This document shows positions 51,526 through 60,476 of a stretch of 64,000 nt of DNA, piece by piece; the first letter of the stretch is position 1; each line of letters begins with the position of its first letter. The stretch covers positions 3,782,001 to 3,846,000 of the forward strand of contig OY761554.1 in assembly GCA_963664655.2 (NCBI GenBank), in the 5' to 3' direction. Made by a program: the position numbers and the translations under genes. Under the pieces are notes generated by a model. It worked only from the letters and a program-made list of their open reading frames with translations, was not told the DNA's origin and did no database searches. Source of the DNA: Desulfospira sp963664655. Its GTDB lineage: Bacteria; Desulfobacterota; Desulfobacteria; Desulfobacterales; Desulfobacteraceae.

Positions 51526-52546
51526 ATAGCGTCTCCTTTGTATTGATTTTCAAACCTTGGGTGCCCTTGGAAAAGGTGGACCCCCAAATCCGGTGGCAGG
51601 CGACTTTCCGGCCGGCCACCTCTTTAAGCGGCGGTTTTTCCCGCTCACAAAGCGGGACCCGCAGGGGGCACCGGGGGTGAAAGGCGCATCCTGCAGGGGT
51701 AAACCCCGGATCGGGAGGCTCCCCGGTAATGCCAAGTTTACGGGTTTTTTTCTTTCGCGGGTCCAAACAGAGCAGGGAAGCAAACAGCATTTTCGTGTAA
51801 GGGTGAAGCGGGTTTTGAAAGATGCTTTCGGTGATGCCGGTTTCCATGAACCTGCCCAGGTACATGACCGCCATGCGCTGGGACATGAACCGGACCATGC
51901 GCAGGTTGTGGGAAATATAGAGCAAGGCTGTTCCCCGGTTTCTTTTGGTGGTATCCAGCAGCTTCAGGATCTGGGCCTGAACCGATAAATCCAGGGACGC
52001 GGCCGGCTCGTCGGCAACGATGAACCGGGGTTCCTGGAGCAGGGCCCTGGCAATCCCGATCCGCTGGCGCTGGCCGCCGGAAAGCTCATGGGGATGCCGC
52101 CGCAGCAGCTCTGTGCCGATATTTACCCGGTACATGATCCGGAGTATTTTCTGTTGCCGTTCTGTCCGGGCCATTTTTTTGAGTTTTAAGGGTTCTTCCA
52201 GAATACGGTATACCGAATATCTCGGGTCCAGAGAGTTGTCCGCATCCTGGTAGACCATCTGCATCTGGGGCCGAAGGGCCTTGATGTCACGCAGCGATAA
52301 ATGTTTCAGGTTCATGCCGTTAAAAAAAACAGTGCCGGATGTGGGCTCGGCCAGTTTGAGCAGGATCCGGCCCACAGTGGACTTGCCGCAGCCGCTTTCC
52401 CCCACAAGGCCAAAGCATTCACCCGGTGAGATGTCAAAAGACACATCATCCACCGCTTTGACAGGTATGGCCCGGTTAAACAGCCCGGACCCTTCAGGCC
52501 TGAATACCTTGGTAAGTCTTTCTGCTGTGATGGTAACCTGCAACAT
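51518..52546 (-). CDS. ABC transporter ATPase, OppF/NikE type
   Basis: The 342-residue protein has Walker A GESGCGKST near residue 46, the signature LSGGQRQRIGIARAL near residue 155, Walker B FIVADEP near residue 176 and the C-terminal oligopeptide-transporter extension with CAFHPRCPLRVPLCEREKPP, a cysteine cluster that holds an iron-sulfur site in some relatives. GGAGAG precedes ATG 52546. This start lies 53 bases inside the upstream ATPase gene, an unusually long overlap. It pairs with the preceding OppD-type ATPase. Confidence 0.9.
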   Translation of the reverse strand: MLQVTITAERLTKVFRPEGSGLFNRAIPVKAVDDVSFDISPGECFGLVGESGCGKSTVGRILLKLAEPTSGTVFFNGMNLKHLSLRDIKALRPQMQMVYQDADNSLDPRYSVYRILEEPLKLKKMARTERQQKILRIMYRVNIGTELLRRHPHELSGGQRQRIGIARALLQEPRFIVADEPAASLDLSVQAQILKLLDTTKRNRGTALLYISHNLRMVRFMSQRMAVMYLGRFMETGITESIFQNPLHPYTKMLFASLLCLDPRKKKTRKLGITGEPPDPGFTPAGCAFHPRCPLRVPLCEREKPPLKEVAGRKVACHRIWGSTFSKGTQGLKINTKETLYE

Positions 52547-53474
52547 AACATCTCTCCATTCTGGTTGCGTTAAAAACAGGGTCAGGCTTCTGGCGCGTAC
52601 AGATGCCCTTGGCCTTTTCACACCTTAAATGAAAGGGGCACCCTGAAGGAAGCCGGGTCAGGCTCGGCACACTCCCGGGGATAGGGGTAAGGGTTTTTCC
52701 TGAGATAACATTCAACAATGCCGTGGAATAGGGATGGCCCGGATTTTGGAAAAAATCCAAAACCGGACCGTATTCCATGAGGGTGCCCGCATACATGACC
52801 CCGACCATGTCGGACATCTCTGCGGCCACACCCAGATCGTGGGTAATGATGAGCAGGGAAGTGCCATACCGGTCTTTTAATCCTTTTAACAGGTCCAGGA
52901 TCTGGCGCTGAACCGTCAGATCAAGGGCCGTTGTCGGCTCGTCGGCAATCAGAAGTTCCGGGTTGCAGGCCAGGGCAATGGCAATCATAACCCGCTGCTG
53001 CATCCCGCCGCTCAATTCATGGGGAAAGTCCGTAATCCTTCGTTTGGGAATTCCCACTTCCTCCATGAGCTGTTCCGCCTTTGTGCGGGCGGCCTTACCC
53101 TGAATGCCGGCGTTGGCCCGAAGGGTTTCGGCAATCTGTTCGCCGATCTTCATCACCGGGTTAAGGCAGCTCATGGGCTGCTCAAAGATGACGGCAATCC
53201 GGCTGCCCCGGTTTTTTTTCAGCTCTTTTGGGTTCATGGCCAGCAGGTCCGCGCCCCGGTATAAGATCTGGCCGGTGACCACGGCGTTTTCCGGCAGCAG
53301 CCCCGGGATGGACAGGGCGATAACACTCTTGCCGCAGCCTGATTCGCCCAGCAGGCAGAAGGTTTGCCCCTCGTTGATGTCAAAGCTGACGTGGTCCGCC
53401 ACCTTGACCGGTCCCATCCGGGTCCTGAATTCAATGCTCACGTCCCGCAGTTCAATGATCGGCTTTGAATTCAA
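52494..53474 (-). CDS. ABC transporter ATPase, OppD/NikD type
   Basis: The 326-residue protein shows Walker A GESGCGKSV near residue 38, the signature LSGGMQQRVMIAIAL near residue 155, Walker B LLIADEP near residue 176 and the C-terminal CPFHLRCEKAKGICTRQKP extension. The start is a TTG at 53474 with AGGAGG seven bases before it; it overlaps the permease stop by 4 bases. It powers import together with the OppF-type subunit. Confidence 0.9.
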   Translation of the reverse strand: MNSKPIIELRDVSIEFRTRMGPVKVADHVSFDINEGQTFCLLGESGCGKSVIALSIPGLLPENAVVTGQILYRGADLLAMNPKELKKNRGSRIAVIFEQPMSCLNPVMKIGEQIAETLRANAGIQGKAARTKAEQLMEEVGIPKRRITDFPHELSGGMQQRVMIAIALACNPELLIADEPTTALDLTVQRQILDLLKGLKDRYGTSLLIITHDLGVAAEMSDMVGVMYAGTLMEYGPVLDFFQNPGHPYSTALLNVISGKTLTPIPGSVPSLTRLPSGCPFHLRCEKAKGICTRQKPDPVFNATRMERCYVAGYHHSRKTYQGIQA

Positions 53475-54283
53475 ACCTCAACCTCCTTTTGAAGCTTGGG
53501 GTCCATCATATCCCGCAGCCCTTCCCCCATCAGGTTGAAGGACAGCACGGCGGCCATGACGGCAAGTCCGGGAAAAATAAACAGATGGGGATGGTTGCCC
53601 ATGAACGAGGCGGCTTCATTGAGCATGGCCCCCCATTCCGGGGTGGGCGGCTGAGCCCCAAGCCCGATAAAGCTTAAACCTGCAATGGCCAGGATGGTAT
53701 ACCCGGCATTCAGGGCCGCATACACCACCAGGGGATAAATGGCATTGGGAATGATATGGTAATTGATCACCTGCCGCCGGCTGCCCCCCATGGCGGCCGC
53801 CGCCTCCACATAGAGCTGTTCCTTTACCGAAAGAACGCTGCCCCTGACCATGCGCGCATATCCGGTCCACATGGTCAGTGTCAGGGCCAGGATGATGTTG
53901 GCCAGGGACGGCCCGAGGATGCCGGTAATGGCAATGGGCAGGATCAGGGGCGGAAATGCCATGAGCATGTCCACCATGCGCATGCACACCTCGTCGGTAA
54001 AACCGCCAAGGTATCCGGCCGCACACCCCACGAAAGTGCCGATGAAAAGGCAAGACAGCATGACGGCAAAGGTGGCGCAAAAGGACGTCCTGGCCGCAAA
54101 AAGGATACGGCTGAACAGATCCCTGCCCAGCTGGTCCGTGCCCATGGGATGCTCCCAGGTGACGCCTTGAAGCCGTTCGGACATGTTGACCTTGAACGGG
54201 TCGGAAGGTGCCATAACAGGGGCCATGACCGCCAGAAGGATTAAAGACAGGATCAAAACGCCGCCGGCCAGAAAGCTTTTCAT
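53471..54283 (-). CDS. ABC transporter permease, OppC/NikC type
   Basis: The 270-residue membrane protein has an N-terminal segment (residues 6-24), the HPMGTDQLGRDLFSRIL-type stretch near residue 45 that is diagnostic of DppC/NikC permeases, and five further segments. The EAA loop lies near residue 160 (EAAAAMGGSRRQVINYHIIP). Both gene ends overlap the neighbours by 4 bases (ATGA), so translation is coupled. Confidence 0.92.
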   Translation of the reverse strand: MKSFLAGGVLILSLILLAVMAPVMAPSDPFKVNMSERLQGVTWEHPMGTDQLGRDLFSRILFAARTSFCATFAVMLSCLFIGTFVGCAAGYLGGFTDEVCMRMVDMLMAFPPLILPIAITGILGPSLANIILALTLTMWTGYARMVRGSVLSVKEQLYVEAAAAMGGSRRQVINYHIIPNAIYPLVVYAALNAGYTILAIAGLSFIGLGAQPPTPEWGAMLNEAASFMGNHPHLFIFPGLAVMAAVLSFNLMGEGLRDMMDPKLQKEVEV

Positions 54284-55224
54284 CTTTGTTTCCCCTTAAT
54301 GCTGATCCGTGGATCCAGGATGGTGTAAGAAAGGTCAATCAACAGGTTGAGCAGCAAGAAAAACAGGGTGCTCATTAAAACCACTCCCTGGATCACCGGA
54401 AGATCCCTCATGCTCGAGGCCTCTACCAGGTACCGGCCGACGCCGGGCCAGGCAAACAGGGTTTCAATTAACACCATGCCCCCCACCAGGTGGCCAAAAT
54501 GAAGGCCGATGGCGGTAATCACCGGGATGATGGCATTTCTTAGCACATGCCGGGTGAGCACCGCGGTTTCGCTCAGCCCTTTGGCCCTTGCCGTTCTGAC
54601 AAAATTTTGCCGCAACACCTCCAGCACGCTGGTCCGGGTCAGCCGCATGAGGTCCATGGCCCCGGTAATGCCAAGGGTCAGGGCCGGCAGGATAAAATGT
54701 TCCACCCTCCCGTATCCGAAGGCAGGAAGCCACTTAAACTGAACCGAAGCCACAAAAACCAGCAGCATGCCCCACCAGAAACAGGGCATTGAAATACAGC
54801 CAAGGGCCGTCACACGTAACACTTGATCTACGGCTGTATTGGCCTTGACGGCCGAATAAACCCCTAAGGGAACGGCCACCACCACAGAAATGGCAAGCCC
54901 GGTGATGAAAAGCATTGCTGTTGCCCAAAACTTTTCCATGTAGGTGGGCCATATTTTTTCCCGGGTGGCAAGGGATCTGCCCAGATCGCCTTTAACCGCC
55001 CGGCCAAGCCATGTGGCATACTGGATCAAAAAGGGCTGATCCAGCCCGTGTTCCTGCTTAAAATCCAGAAGCTGCTCTGATGTGGGGACGGCCTGCAACT
55101 GCCGTTCCAGAATCAGGATGGCCGCATCTCCCGGACACAGGGAAACCAGGCCATAGGATAAGAACGAGGTGGCCAGCACCACCGGGATGAGCAGGGCCAT
55201 TCTTTTAAGGATAACAGCAATCAA
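54280..55224 (-). CDS. ABC transporter permease, OppB/NikB type
   Basis: The 314-residue protein has six membrane segments and the DppB/NikB features: FLSYGLVSLCPGD near residue 22, a long first periplasmic part with FKQEHGLDQPF near residue 55 and the EAA-like loop ARAKGLSETAVLTRHVLRNA near residue 207. The start is a TTG at 55224 with GGAG ten bases upstream. It follows the binding-protein gene after 21 bases. Confidence 0.92.
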   Translation of the reverse strand: MIAVILKRMALLIPVVLATSFLSYGLVSLCPGDAAILILERQLQAVPTSEQLLDFKQEHGLDQPFLIQYATWLGRAVKGDLGRSLATREKIWPTYMEKFWATAMLFITGLAISVVVAVPLGVYSAVKANTAVDQVLRVTALGCISMPCFWWGMLLVFVASVQFKWLPAFGYGRVEHFILPALTLGITGAMDLMRLTRTSVLEVLRQNFVRTARAKGLSETAVLTRHVLRNAIIPVITAIGLHFGHLVGGMVLIETLFAWPGVGRYLVEASSMRDLPVIQGVVLMSTLFFLLLNLLIDLSYTILDPRISIKGKQR

Positions 55225-55245
55225 CCGGTCAAATCTCCGTGGTGC

Positions 55246-56832
55246 TTATTCAATGGTGGCTTGGTCAAACCGGGGTTCGGAAGAGATAAATTTAATTCCC
55301 TTGACCCCGGGTTTGGCCGCGACAAATACAGCGTCAAAGTAGAGGGGCACAATGGCGGCCTTATCCACGAGTAACCGGTAAAATTGCCGGAATTGGATTT
55401 TCCGTTCTTCCTCGTCAAATGAGCCCACGGCTTTTTTTATGACAGCGGTTATTTCGGGATCCGAATAACATCCCCATCCGCTGAACTCCGGGGCTTCATA
55501 ATTAAACCGGCCGTCCATGCGGGTGAATTTGCGTCTTTCGGGGCCTGCGGCATACCAGATATAAAGATCAAATTCGCCCTTGGGCAAACGTTCGAGGTAG
55601 GTGCCGTATTCCACCACCTCAAGCGTGATGCGGATGCCCACATCGGCAAGCTGAGCCTTGATGAGTTCGCACAGCTTGACCTCATCGGGATTGTCCCCCT
55701 GGGCAATCAGGCTGTACTCGGCTTGCTCCTCAAATCCGGCTTCTTTGAGCAGTGTCCGGGCCTTTGCCTGATCAAAGCCGGGCACGGTGACTGTTGACGT
55801 GTCCATATACGGTGCCGTATCGGAAAACAGGGCGGTTTTGGCCGGGGTCACCCGGTTGTCAAATAAGGCCACCAGATCGTCCTTGTTGACGGCATGATTG
55901 ATGGCCTGACGCACTTTGGGGTTATTCCACGGCGCCTTTTTGACGTTGAATGCGATTAAGATGGTCATGGGCATTTCTTTTTTCATGACCTTAAATCCCT
56001 GGCCTTCAAGGGTGGCCAATAGATTGCGGGGAGTATAGGCATATCCTCCGTGAAAATTGTCCACCACCACATCCACACCCCCGGACTGGAGTGCCAGGAC
56101 CCTGGCTTCAGCCCGGGGAATGGTTTTTACGGTGATTTTGCTGACACCCGGCTTTGGCCCCTGGTAGTTTGCATTGGGAACAAATACGGTGTACTGGTCT
56201 TTTTTATAGTCTGCCACCTGGAATGGGCCCGTGCCGGTGAATTTAACAATGGGCGATGAAGGGCCGGCGTCCGGCCCGACAGAGGTGGGGCTTAAAATGC
56301 TGAAATGGTATTCCCCGAATCCGGTTAACGCGACATAGCCTTCGAGTCCGTCCCTGTAATGAACGGCCACCGTGTGGGGATCACGGATTTCCAGTTTTTC
56401 AATCCGGTCGATTTCCGTCCATGAGGTGCTGTTAAATGCCATGAGCCGGTCATAGGTAAACTTGACCGCATCGGCATTGAACGGGGTGTTGTCGGAAAAC
56501 CGGACATCCTTTTGCAGATGAAAGACAATGGTTTTTCCGTTTTCCAGGATATCCCAGGACTGAGCCAGGCCCGGGGTCACCCGGGTTCCGTCAAGTTCCA
56601 CCAGGCGCTGGCAGGTAAACATCTCAAGGAGCATGTCTCCGGTGCCTGTGGCGGTCCGGGCGTTGGTATCAAGTCCATAGGCTATGGTCAGCTCTTTTTT
56701 CGGGGGTTCTCCGTCAGGGGCTTTGGCAGAATTGTCGGAAGACCGGGAGCAGCCGGCCAAGGCAATGCCGATCACCACCATGCACAGGGCCGCAGACAGC
56801 TTTTTTTTAAATATCGTGTTACCGTTAAACAA
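55246..56832 (-). CDS. Solute-binding lipoprotein, NikA/OppA family (SBP_bac_5)
   Basis: The 528-residue protein has a lipoprotein signal, MFNGNTIFKKKLSAALCMVV followed by a lipobox LAGC at about residue 28. SBP family 5 motifs include DGTRVTPGLAQSWDI near residue 75, VRFSDNTPFNADAVKFTYDR near residue 105 and VRQAINHAVNKDDLV near residue 290. It would hang from a membrane and deliver substrate to the permeases. I prefer a TTG start at 56832 with AAGGAAA before it; an upstream TTG at 56853 is possible but lies next to a hairpin. The locus context suggests nickel or a nickel-ligand complex rather than peptide. Confidence 0.88.
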   Translation of the reverse strand: MFNGNTIFKKKLSAALCMVVIGIALAGCSRSSDNSAKAPDGEPPKKELTIAYGLDTNARTATGTGDMLLEMFTCQRLVELDGTRVTPGLAQSWDILENGKTIVFHLQKDVRFSDNTPFNADAVKFTYDRLMAFNSTSWTEIDRIEKLEIRDPHTVAVHYRDGLEGYVALTGFGEYHFSILSPTSVGPDAGPSSPIVKFTGTGPFQVADYKKDQYTVFVPNANYQGPKPGVSKITVKTIPRAEARVLALQSGGVDVVVDNFHGGYAYTPRNLLATLEGQGFKVMKKEMPMTILIAFNVKKAPWNNPKVRQAINHAVNKDDLVALFDNRVTPAKTALFSDTAPYMDTSTVTVPGFDQAKARTLLKEAGFEEQAEYSLIAQGDNPDEVKLCELIKAQLADVGIRITLEVVEYGTYLERLPKGEFDLYIWYAAGPERRKFTRMDGRFNYEAPEFSGWGCYSDPEITAVIKKAVGSFDEEERKIQFRQFYRLLVDKAAIVPLYFDAVFVAAKPGVKGIKFISSEPRFDQATIE

Positions 56833-56854
56833 AACGTTTCCTTTCCACCGCAAG

Positions 56855-56888
56855 AAATCGGTTCTCCGGGTATCCGGAGAACCGATTT
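56855..56888. promoter_or_regulatory. Perfect 15-bp hairpin inside the uptake operon
   Basis: AAATCGGTTCTCCGG (56855-56869), loop GTAT, CCGGAGAACCGATTT (56874-56888). No T run follows on the minus strand, so it is more likely an RNA-processing or stabilising element than a full terminator. It separates the receptor and DUF4198 genes from the transporter genes. Confidence 0.7.
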
Positions 56889-56910
56889 ATTTAGTGTTTG
56901 AATCCAAACA

Positions 56911-57669
56911 CTATTTATTCACATAAAATGTCAACGAGGCTGCCCACCGCTGCATGTCACAGACGGAGGTGTCCGGGTAAGGTTCTTCCACCTTGGCAAT
57001 GAGGACCCAGGTACCGTCATGGATCAGCTTGATGTTGGCCACCCCCTCCTTGTCCGTCTTCGTGGTATAGCCAAAGGTGTTGGCCTCATCCGTAAAACCG
57101 TCATAGGTACCGTATACAAAGGTACGGGCCGGCTGACCTTCCTTGAGAATCTGAACCGGCAGGATGTCCCCGGTTTTCAGGGTCGCCGGATCTTTTAAAG
57201 GAACGATTTCCATGGCCTGGCCCAGGGGTTTGGCATAAGCATCCCCGCCGGCCTGTCCAACGGTAAATACGGCCTTGGTATATTTCACAGAGCTGCTGCA
57301 GAAGATTGGATTTTCAACTTCTTTCTTGTTTTTGCCTCTCTGGTAGCCATCCGGGGTTTTGGTGGCAAAACCGTTCACGGGAACTGCCAGGCAAAGGGTT
57401 GTGCCGGTTTCCGTAAGTTTGGCGTCCTGTGCGGCCCGTTTGCCTGAAGGGGTGATAAAAAAGACCTCTTCGAGTTTGTCCGGGCCCACGATCTCTTTTT
57501 GTTCCGGAAGGAAATGATGGGTGCTGTATACCTTTAAACCGGGGGTGGTATTGGCGGCCGCCTGATACGTATCCATGAGCAGCAACGTATCGTGAGCCCC
57601 GGCCGGGGAAGTGAAGCAGAGTGCAAGGGCCAGAATGCCGATGCTAAAAATTTGGTTTATGCCTTTCAT
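56911..57669 (-). CDS. Periplasmic DUF4198 protein, NikK-like
   Basis: The 252-residue protein has a signal peptide cleaved near SPAGA, leaving a mature N-terminus HDTLLLMDTY with a histidine at position 1. This is a frequent feature of DUF4198/NikK proteins and a possible metal ligand. Conserved parts are VFFITPSGKRAA near residue 70, GDILPVQILKEGQPA near residue 165 and YTTKTDKEGVANIKLIHDGT near residue 205. It lies 24 bases behind the TonB receptor gene and 57 bases before the binding-protein gene. A role in handling nickel or another metal in the periplasm is inferred. Confidence 0.8.
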   Translation of the reverse strand: MKGINQIFSIGILALALCFTSPAGAHDTLLLMDTYQAAANTTPGLKVYSTHHFLPEQKEIVGPDKLEEVFFITPSGKRAAQDAKLTETGTTLCLAVPVNGFATKTPDGYQRGKNKKEVENPIFCSSSVKYTKAVFTVGQAGGDAYAKPLGQAMEIVPLKDPATLKTGDILPVQILKEGQPARTFVYGTYDGFTDEANTFGYTTKTDKEGVANIKLIHDGTWVLIAKVEEPYPDTSVCDMQRWAASLTFYVNK

Positions 57670-57693
57670 GATAAATCTCCTTTTGTTAAAAAA

Positions 57694-60027
57694 TTAAAAT
57701 GAGTATTTGAGTTCCACAAAAAAGGTTCTCATGGGGTAGGGATGGTAGACGTAGTATTCCTCATCAAAGATGTTATCTACGCCCAGGGTGGCTTCAAGGC
57801 CGCAGTCAAAGAGGTACCTGAATTTGGCATCAAACACCAGAAACTCATCCGTTCCGCCGTATCCGCCTTCCGGGTCCGAGTTGTCCAGGGTGTTGTACTG
57901 CTGTCCTGAATAATGGCCGGCTAATGTGAAAGACCATTTGTCAGTGGGGGCATAGTCCAGAACGCATTTAACGCGCCAGTCCGGTACCCTGGGGAAATCC
58001 TTTCCTACACTGTCCGGAACATTGTCGTTTCTTAAGATTTCAGAATCGGTCCAGGCCAGGTTGGTGAACAGGCCCAACCCGTCGATAAAGAACCTTCGGA
58101 CGTTATAGGCCAGTTCTATGCCTCTGGTCCTGACTTCCTCCACGTTCTGGTAATTTGTTGTGGTGCTTCCGTCGTTATTCGTCTTTGTCTGCCTGTAAAT
58201 GGCGTCTTCAATCTCATCTTCAAAAAAGGTCAGCCGGGCTTCAGCATTGTTGCCCAGAAATCTTGTAATGGTAAAATCCTTGGCAAAGCTTTCCTCAGGC
58301 TTTAAATCCGGATTGGCATTGTTGACCACACCTCCACTGCTGCTACCGTAATACATCTCCCCAACCGTGGGGTACCGGGTGGCCAAGGCCATAGAAACCC
58401 TGAATTGCCAGTTGCTGTTGGGGGAGTAGGTAGTGGCGAATTTGGGGGAAAAGCTGTTGTCATCTTTGTCTGAAAGCTCAGTGGTGACGTTCCCATCGGA
58501 TTTACTGGCGTCAAACCCCTGCCACCATTCATACCGTCCGCCAAGGTAAACGTCCCAGTGATCCTCAATATGCAAAGTGTCTTCTATATAAAGCGCCTGG
58601 GTCCTTGTCTTCCCCTCGGAGGTTTGGGTTAAGGTTGTCTTGACATCCTTGCGCCAGTTAGAGGTATCCCACTCCTTGCTGTCTGTGTAATACTGGTCAA
58701 AATGATAACCGGCACCCAGGGAATGCAGTCCTCCCCACCCATCGATATCTTTGGCCACCTTAAGATCGCCGGCATACCAACCCTTATCGGTATCAGATAA
58801 TTCGCCTGCACCGCCATTTTTGGAATCCGGCACCGCTTCAGAAGATTGGCGGGAAAGGCATTTCAATGCGGTATAGGCACTTACGGAAGCGTCGACTTTC
58901 AGGCCGTCAGGGGAATCTAATTTATAAGTTAGCCCGTTGAGCATATCCTGGTATTCGGCCTCAGAATAATAATAGGATGAGTTACTAATATTATAGCTTC
59001 TTCCGTTAATGATCACGGTTCCGGAATAAACCGGATTCCCGTTGGCATCCCGCAGATAGGTTTCCGGGTTGGTCGAATTGTTTTCCGAATCCCAGATGGC
59101 CGTGGTCAGCCGGATTGTGGAATAATCCGTTAAATCATAGGCCAGTTTGACTTTAACTGTGTTATTGGTGATGTCGCTGGTGCTGTAAGCGCCCATTATA
59201 TACCGGTCCGCACCGGTGGGATCTTTATCCGATGCATAGCCGGTAACCGCTGTCCCCGCGTCCGTACCGCCGTTTGAGACGGAGTCGGTTATAAAACTAA
59301 TGGACTGGTTCTCTGTTTCCAGGTGGTTAAACCATAGATTATAGGAAAACTTTCCGGTTTTGTTTCCCACGGAACCAAACGCATTGTACCCGTCAAGGTC
59401 AGCATCGGTATTGTATTCATGGGAATTCATGAAAAAGTACTTCAGGCTGGTATCAATCTCAAGTTTTTCCGGCATGCCGGTGGTGATCAGAGCGGTACCC
59501 GATAAGGAGTTGCCGCTGTAGGCAGCTGAAAATGGGCCGTAAATCACATCCACCTTCTCAATTTCCTGTGGAGCGACCATAAACCATTTAGGGGCGTTAC
59601 CGTGGCCGGTACCGGTAAAATCCGAAAGCCGCATTCCGTCGGTCATCACCAGGGTTCGGCCGGTCAGCATGGAGTTGTTGCCCCGGATGATCAGGGGGCT
59701 GTTGGTACTGCCCGGATAGAGCTTGCGAAGGTAGGAACCGGGCATGTATTTAAATACATCGGAAGATTCCATGGCATTGATGCGCTCAATGCCTTCGGCG
59801 GTAACGCTTTCCACCACGGCCGGCATATTGGCCGTGGTGTCGTCCATAATTTTACCGGTAACGGTGATTTCACCCAGGTCTTGGGCCTGTTTCTGGGCTT
59901 TTTTGTTCGCAGTTGACGATTCTTCGGTTTTGGTTTCATCTGAAATTGCCGGAGCCGGGGCAAAGAACAGTCCCGTAAACAGAAATGCCGCGGCAATCAG
60001 GGTTAATTTTTTCCTTTTTCTGAACAT
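57694..60027 (-). CDS. TonB-dependent outer-membrane receptor
   Basis: The 777-residue protein has a signal peptide (MFRKRKKLTLIAAAFLFTG), a likely TonB box in LGEITVTGK near residue 55, a plug domain (about 70-180, with SPLIIRGNNSMLTGRTLVM) and a 22-strand barrel ending in the aromatic VELKYSF. AGGAGGAG directly precedes ATG 60027; an in-frame start 81 bases further upstream has no support. It is the first gene of the uptake operon, so the substrate crosses the outer membrane here and is then taken by the binding lipoprotein and ABC transporter. The co-encoded proteins point to nickel or a metal chelate rather than iron siderophores. Confidence 0.92.
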   Translation of the reverse strand: MFRKRKKLTLIAAAFLFTGLFFAPAPAISDETKTEESSTANKKAQKQAQDLGEITVTGKIMDDTTANMPAVVESVTAEGIERINAMESSDVFKYMPGSYLRKLYPGSTNSPLIIRGNNSMLTGRTLVMTDGMRLSDFTGTGHGNAPKWFMVAPQEIEKVDVIYGPFSAAYSGNSLSGTALITTGMPEKLEIDTSLKYFFMNSHEYNTDADLDGYNAFGSVGNKTGKFSYNLWFNHLETENQSISFITDSVSNGGTDAGTAVTGYASDKDPTGADRYIMGAYSTSDITNNTVKVKLAYDLTDYSTIRLTTAIWDSENNSTNPETYLRDANGNPVYSGTVIINGRSYNISNSSYYYSEAEYQDMLNGLTYKLDSPDGLKVDASVSAYTALKCLSRQSSEAVPDSKNGGAGELSDTDKGWYAGDLKVAKDIDGWGGLHSLGAGYHFDQYYTDSKEWDTSNWRKDVKTTLTQTSEGKTRTQALYIEDTLHIEDHWDVYLGGRYEWWQGFDASKSDGNVTTELSDKDDNSFSPKFATTYSPNSNWQFRVSMALATRYPTVGEMYYGSSSGGVVNNANPDLKPEESFAKDFTITRFLGNNAEARLTFFEDEIEDAIYRQTKTNNDGSTTTNYQNVEEVRTRGIELAYNVRRFFIDGLGLFTNLAWTDSEILRNDNVPDSVGKDFPRVPDWRVKCVLDYAPTDKWSFTLAGHYSGQQYNTLDNSDPEGGYGGTDEFLVFDAKFRYLFDCGLEATLGVDNIFDEEYYVYHPYPMRTFFVELKYSF

Positions 60028-60246
60028 TTTCACTCCTCCTGGGATTAACTCAAACGACACCAGACCGGTCGGCAATGGATACAGAACGCCCGATGGCAAT
60101 GGTGTCACTGGCCAGACAAACCGGCAGCGCCGGTTTGGACCGGGGGTTTTTTTGTGAAATCCCCGGATGGAATGAAGGTTGACATGGGAATTAAGTCAAT
60201 GATATCTTTGGATTTAAGAATATCCTTCCATCCGGGGGGATGTCTC

Positions 60247-60300
60247 AAAGAAGGCAGCCTGAATTAACTTTGGACGGTTAAGGTTGCCTTCTTTTTTTTT
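60247..60300 (+). terminator. Intrinsic terminator-like hairpin, plus strand
   Basis: AAAGAAGGCA (60247-60256) pairs with TGCCTTCTTT (60285-60294), extended inward by GCCT/AGGT, and nine or more T follow on the plus strand. No plus-strand gene precedes it, so it may end an antisense or small RNA. Confidence 0.6.
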
Positions 60301-60426
60301 CATTTAATTCAATTTTCAGTAGATTCACCTCCTTTTATGATTAAGCGTCCGGTCAGGCCGGGGCTAAAGTTTTTTACGGTTATTGTGGACAACCCGGGTT
60401 GAAAACCCGGGGCCGCCCGTAGGGAC

Positions 60427-60476
60427 AAAAAAAACCAGGAAGTTGGTTTTCCTTTTTAGGTAAACTGCCTTCCTGG
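60427..60476 (-). terminator. Intrinsic terminator/attenuator, minus strand
   Basis: On the minus strand CCAGGAAG (60469-60476) pairs with CTTCCTGG (60435-60442) and is followed by eight T (60427-60434). It lies about 400 bases upstream of the TonB receptor start with no minus-strand gene before it, so premature termination of the operon leader is likely. Confidence 0.7.
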
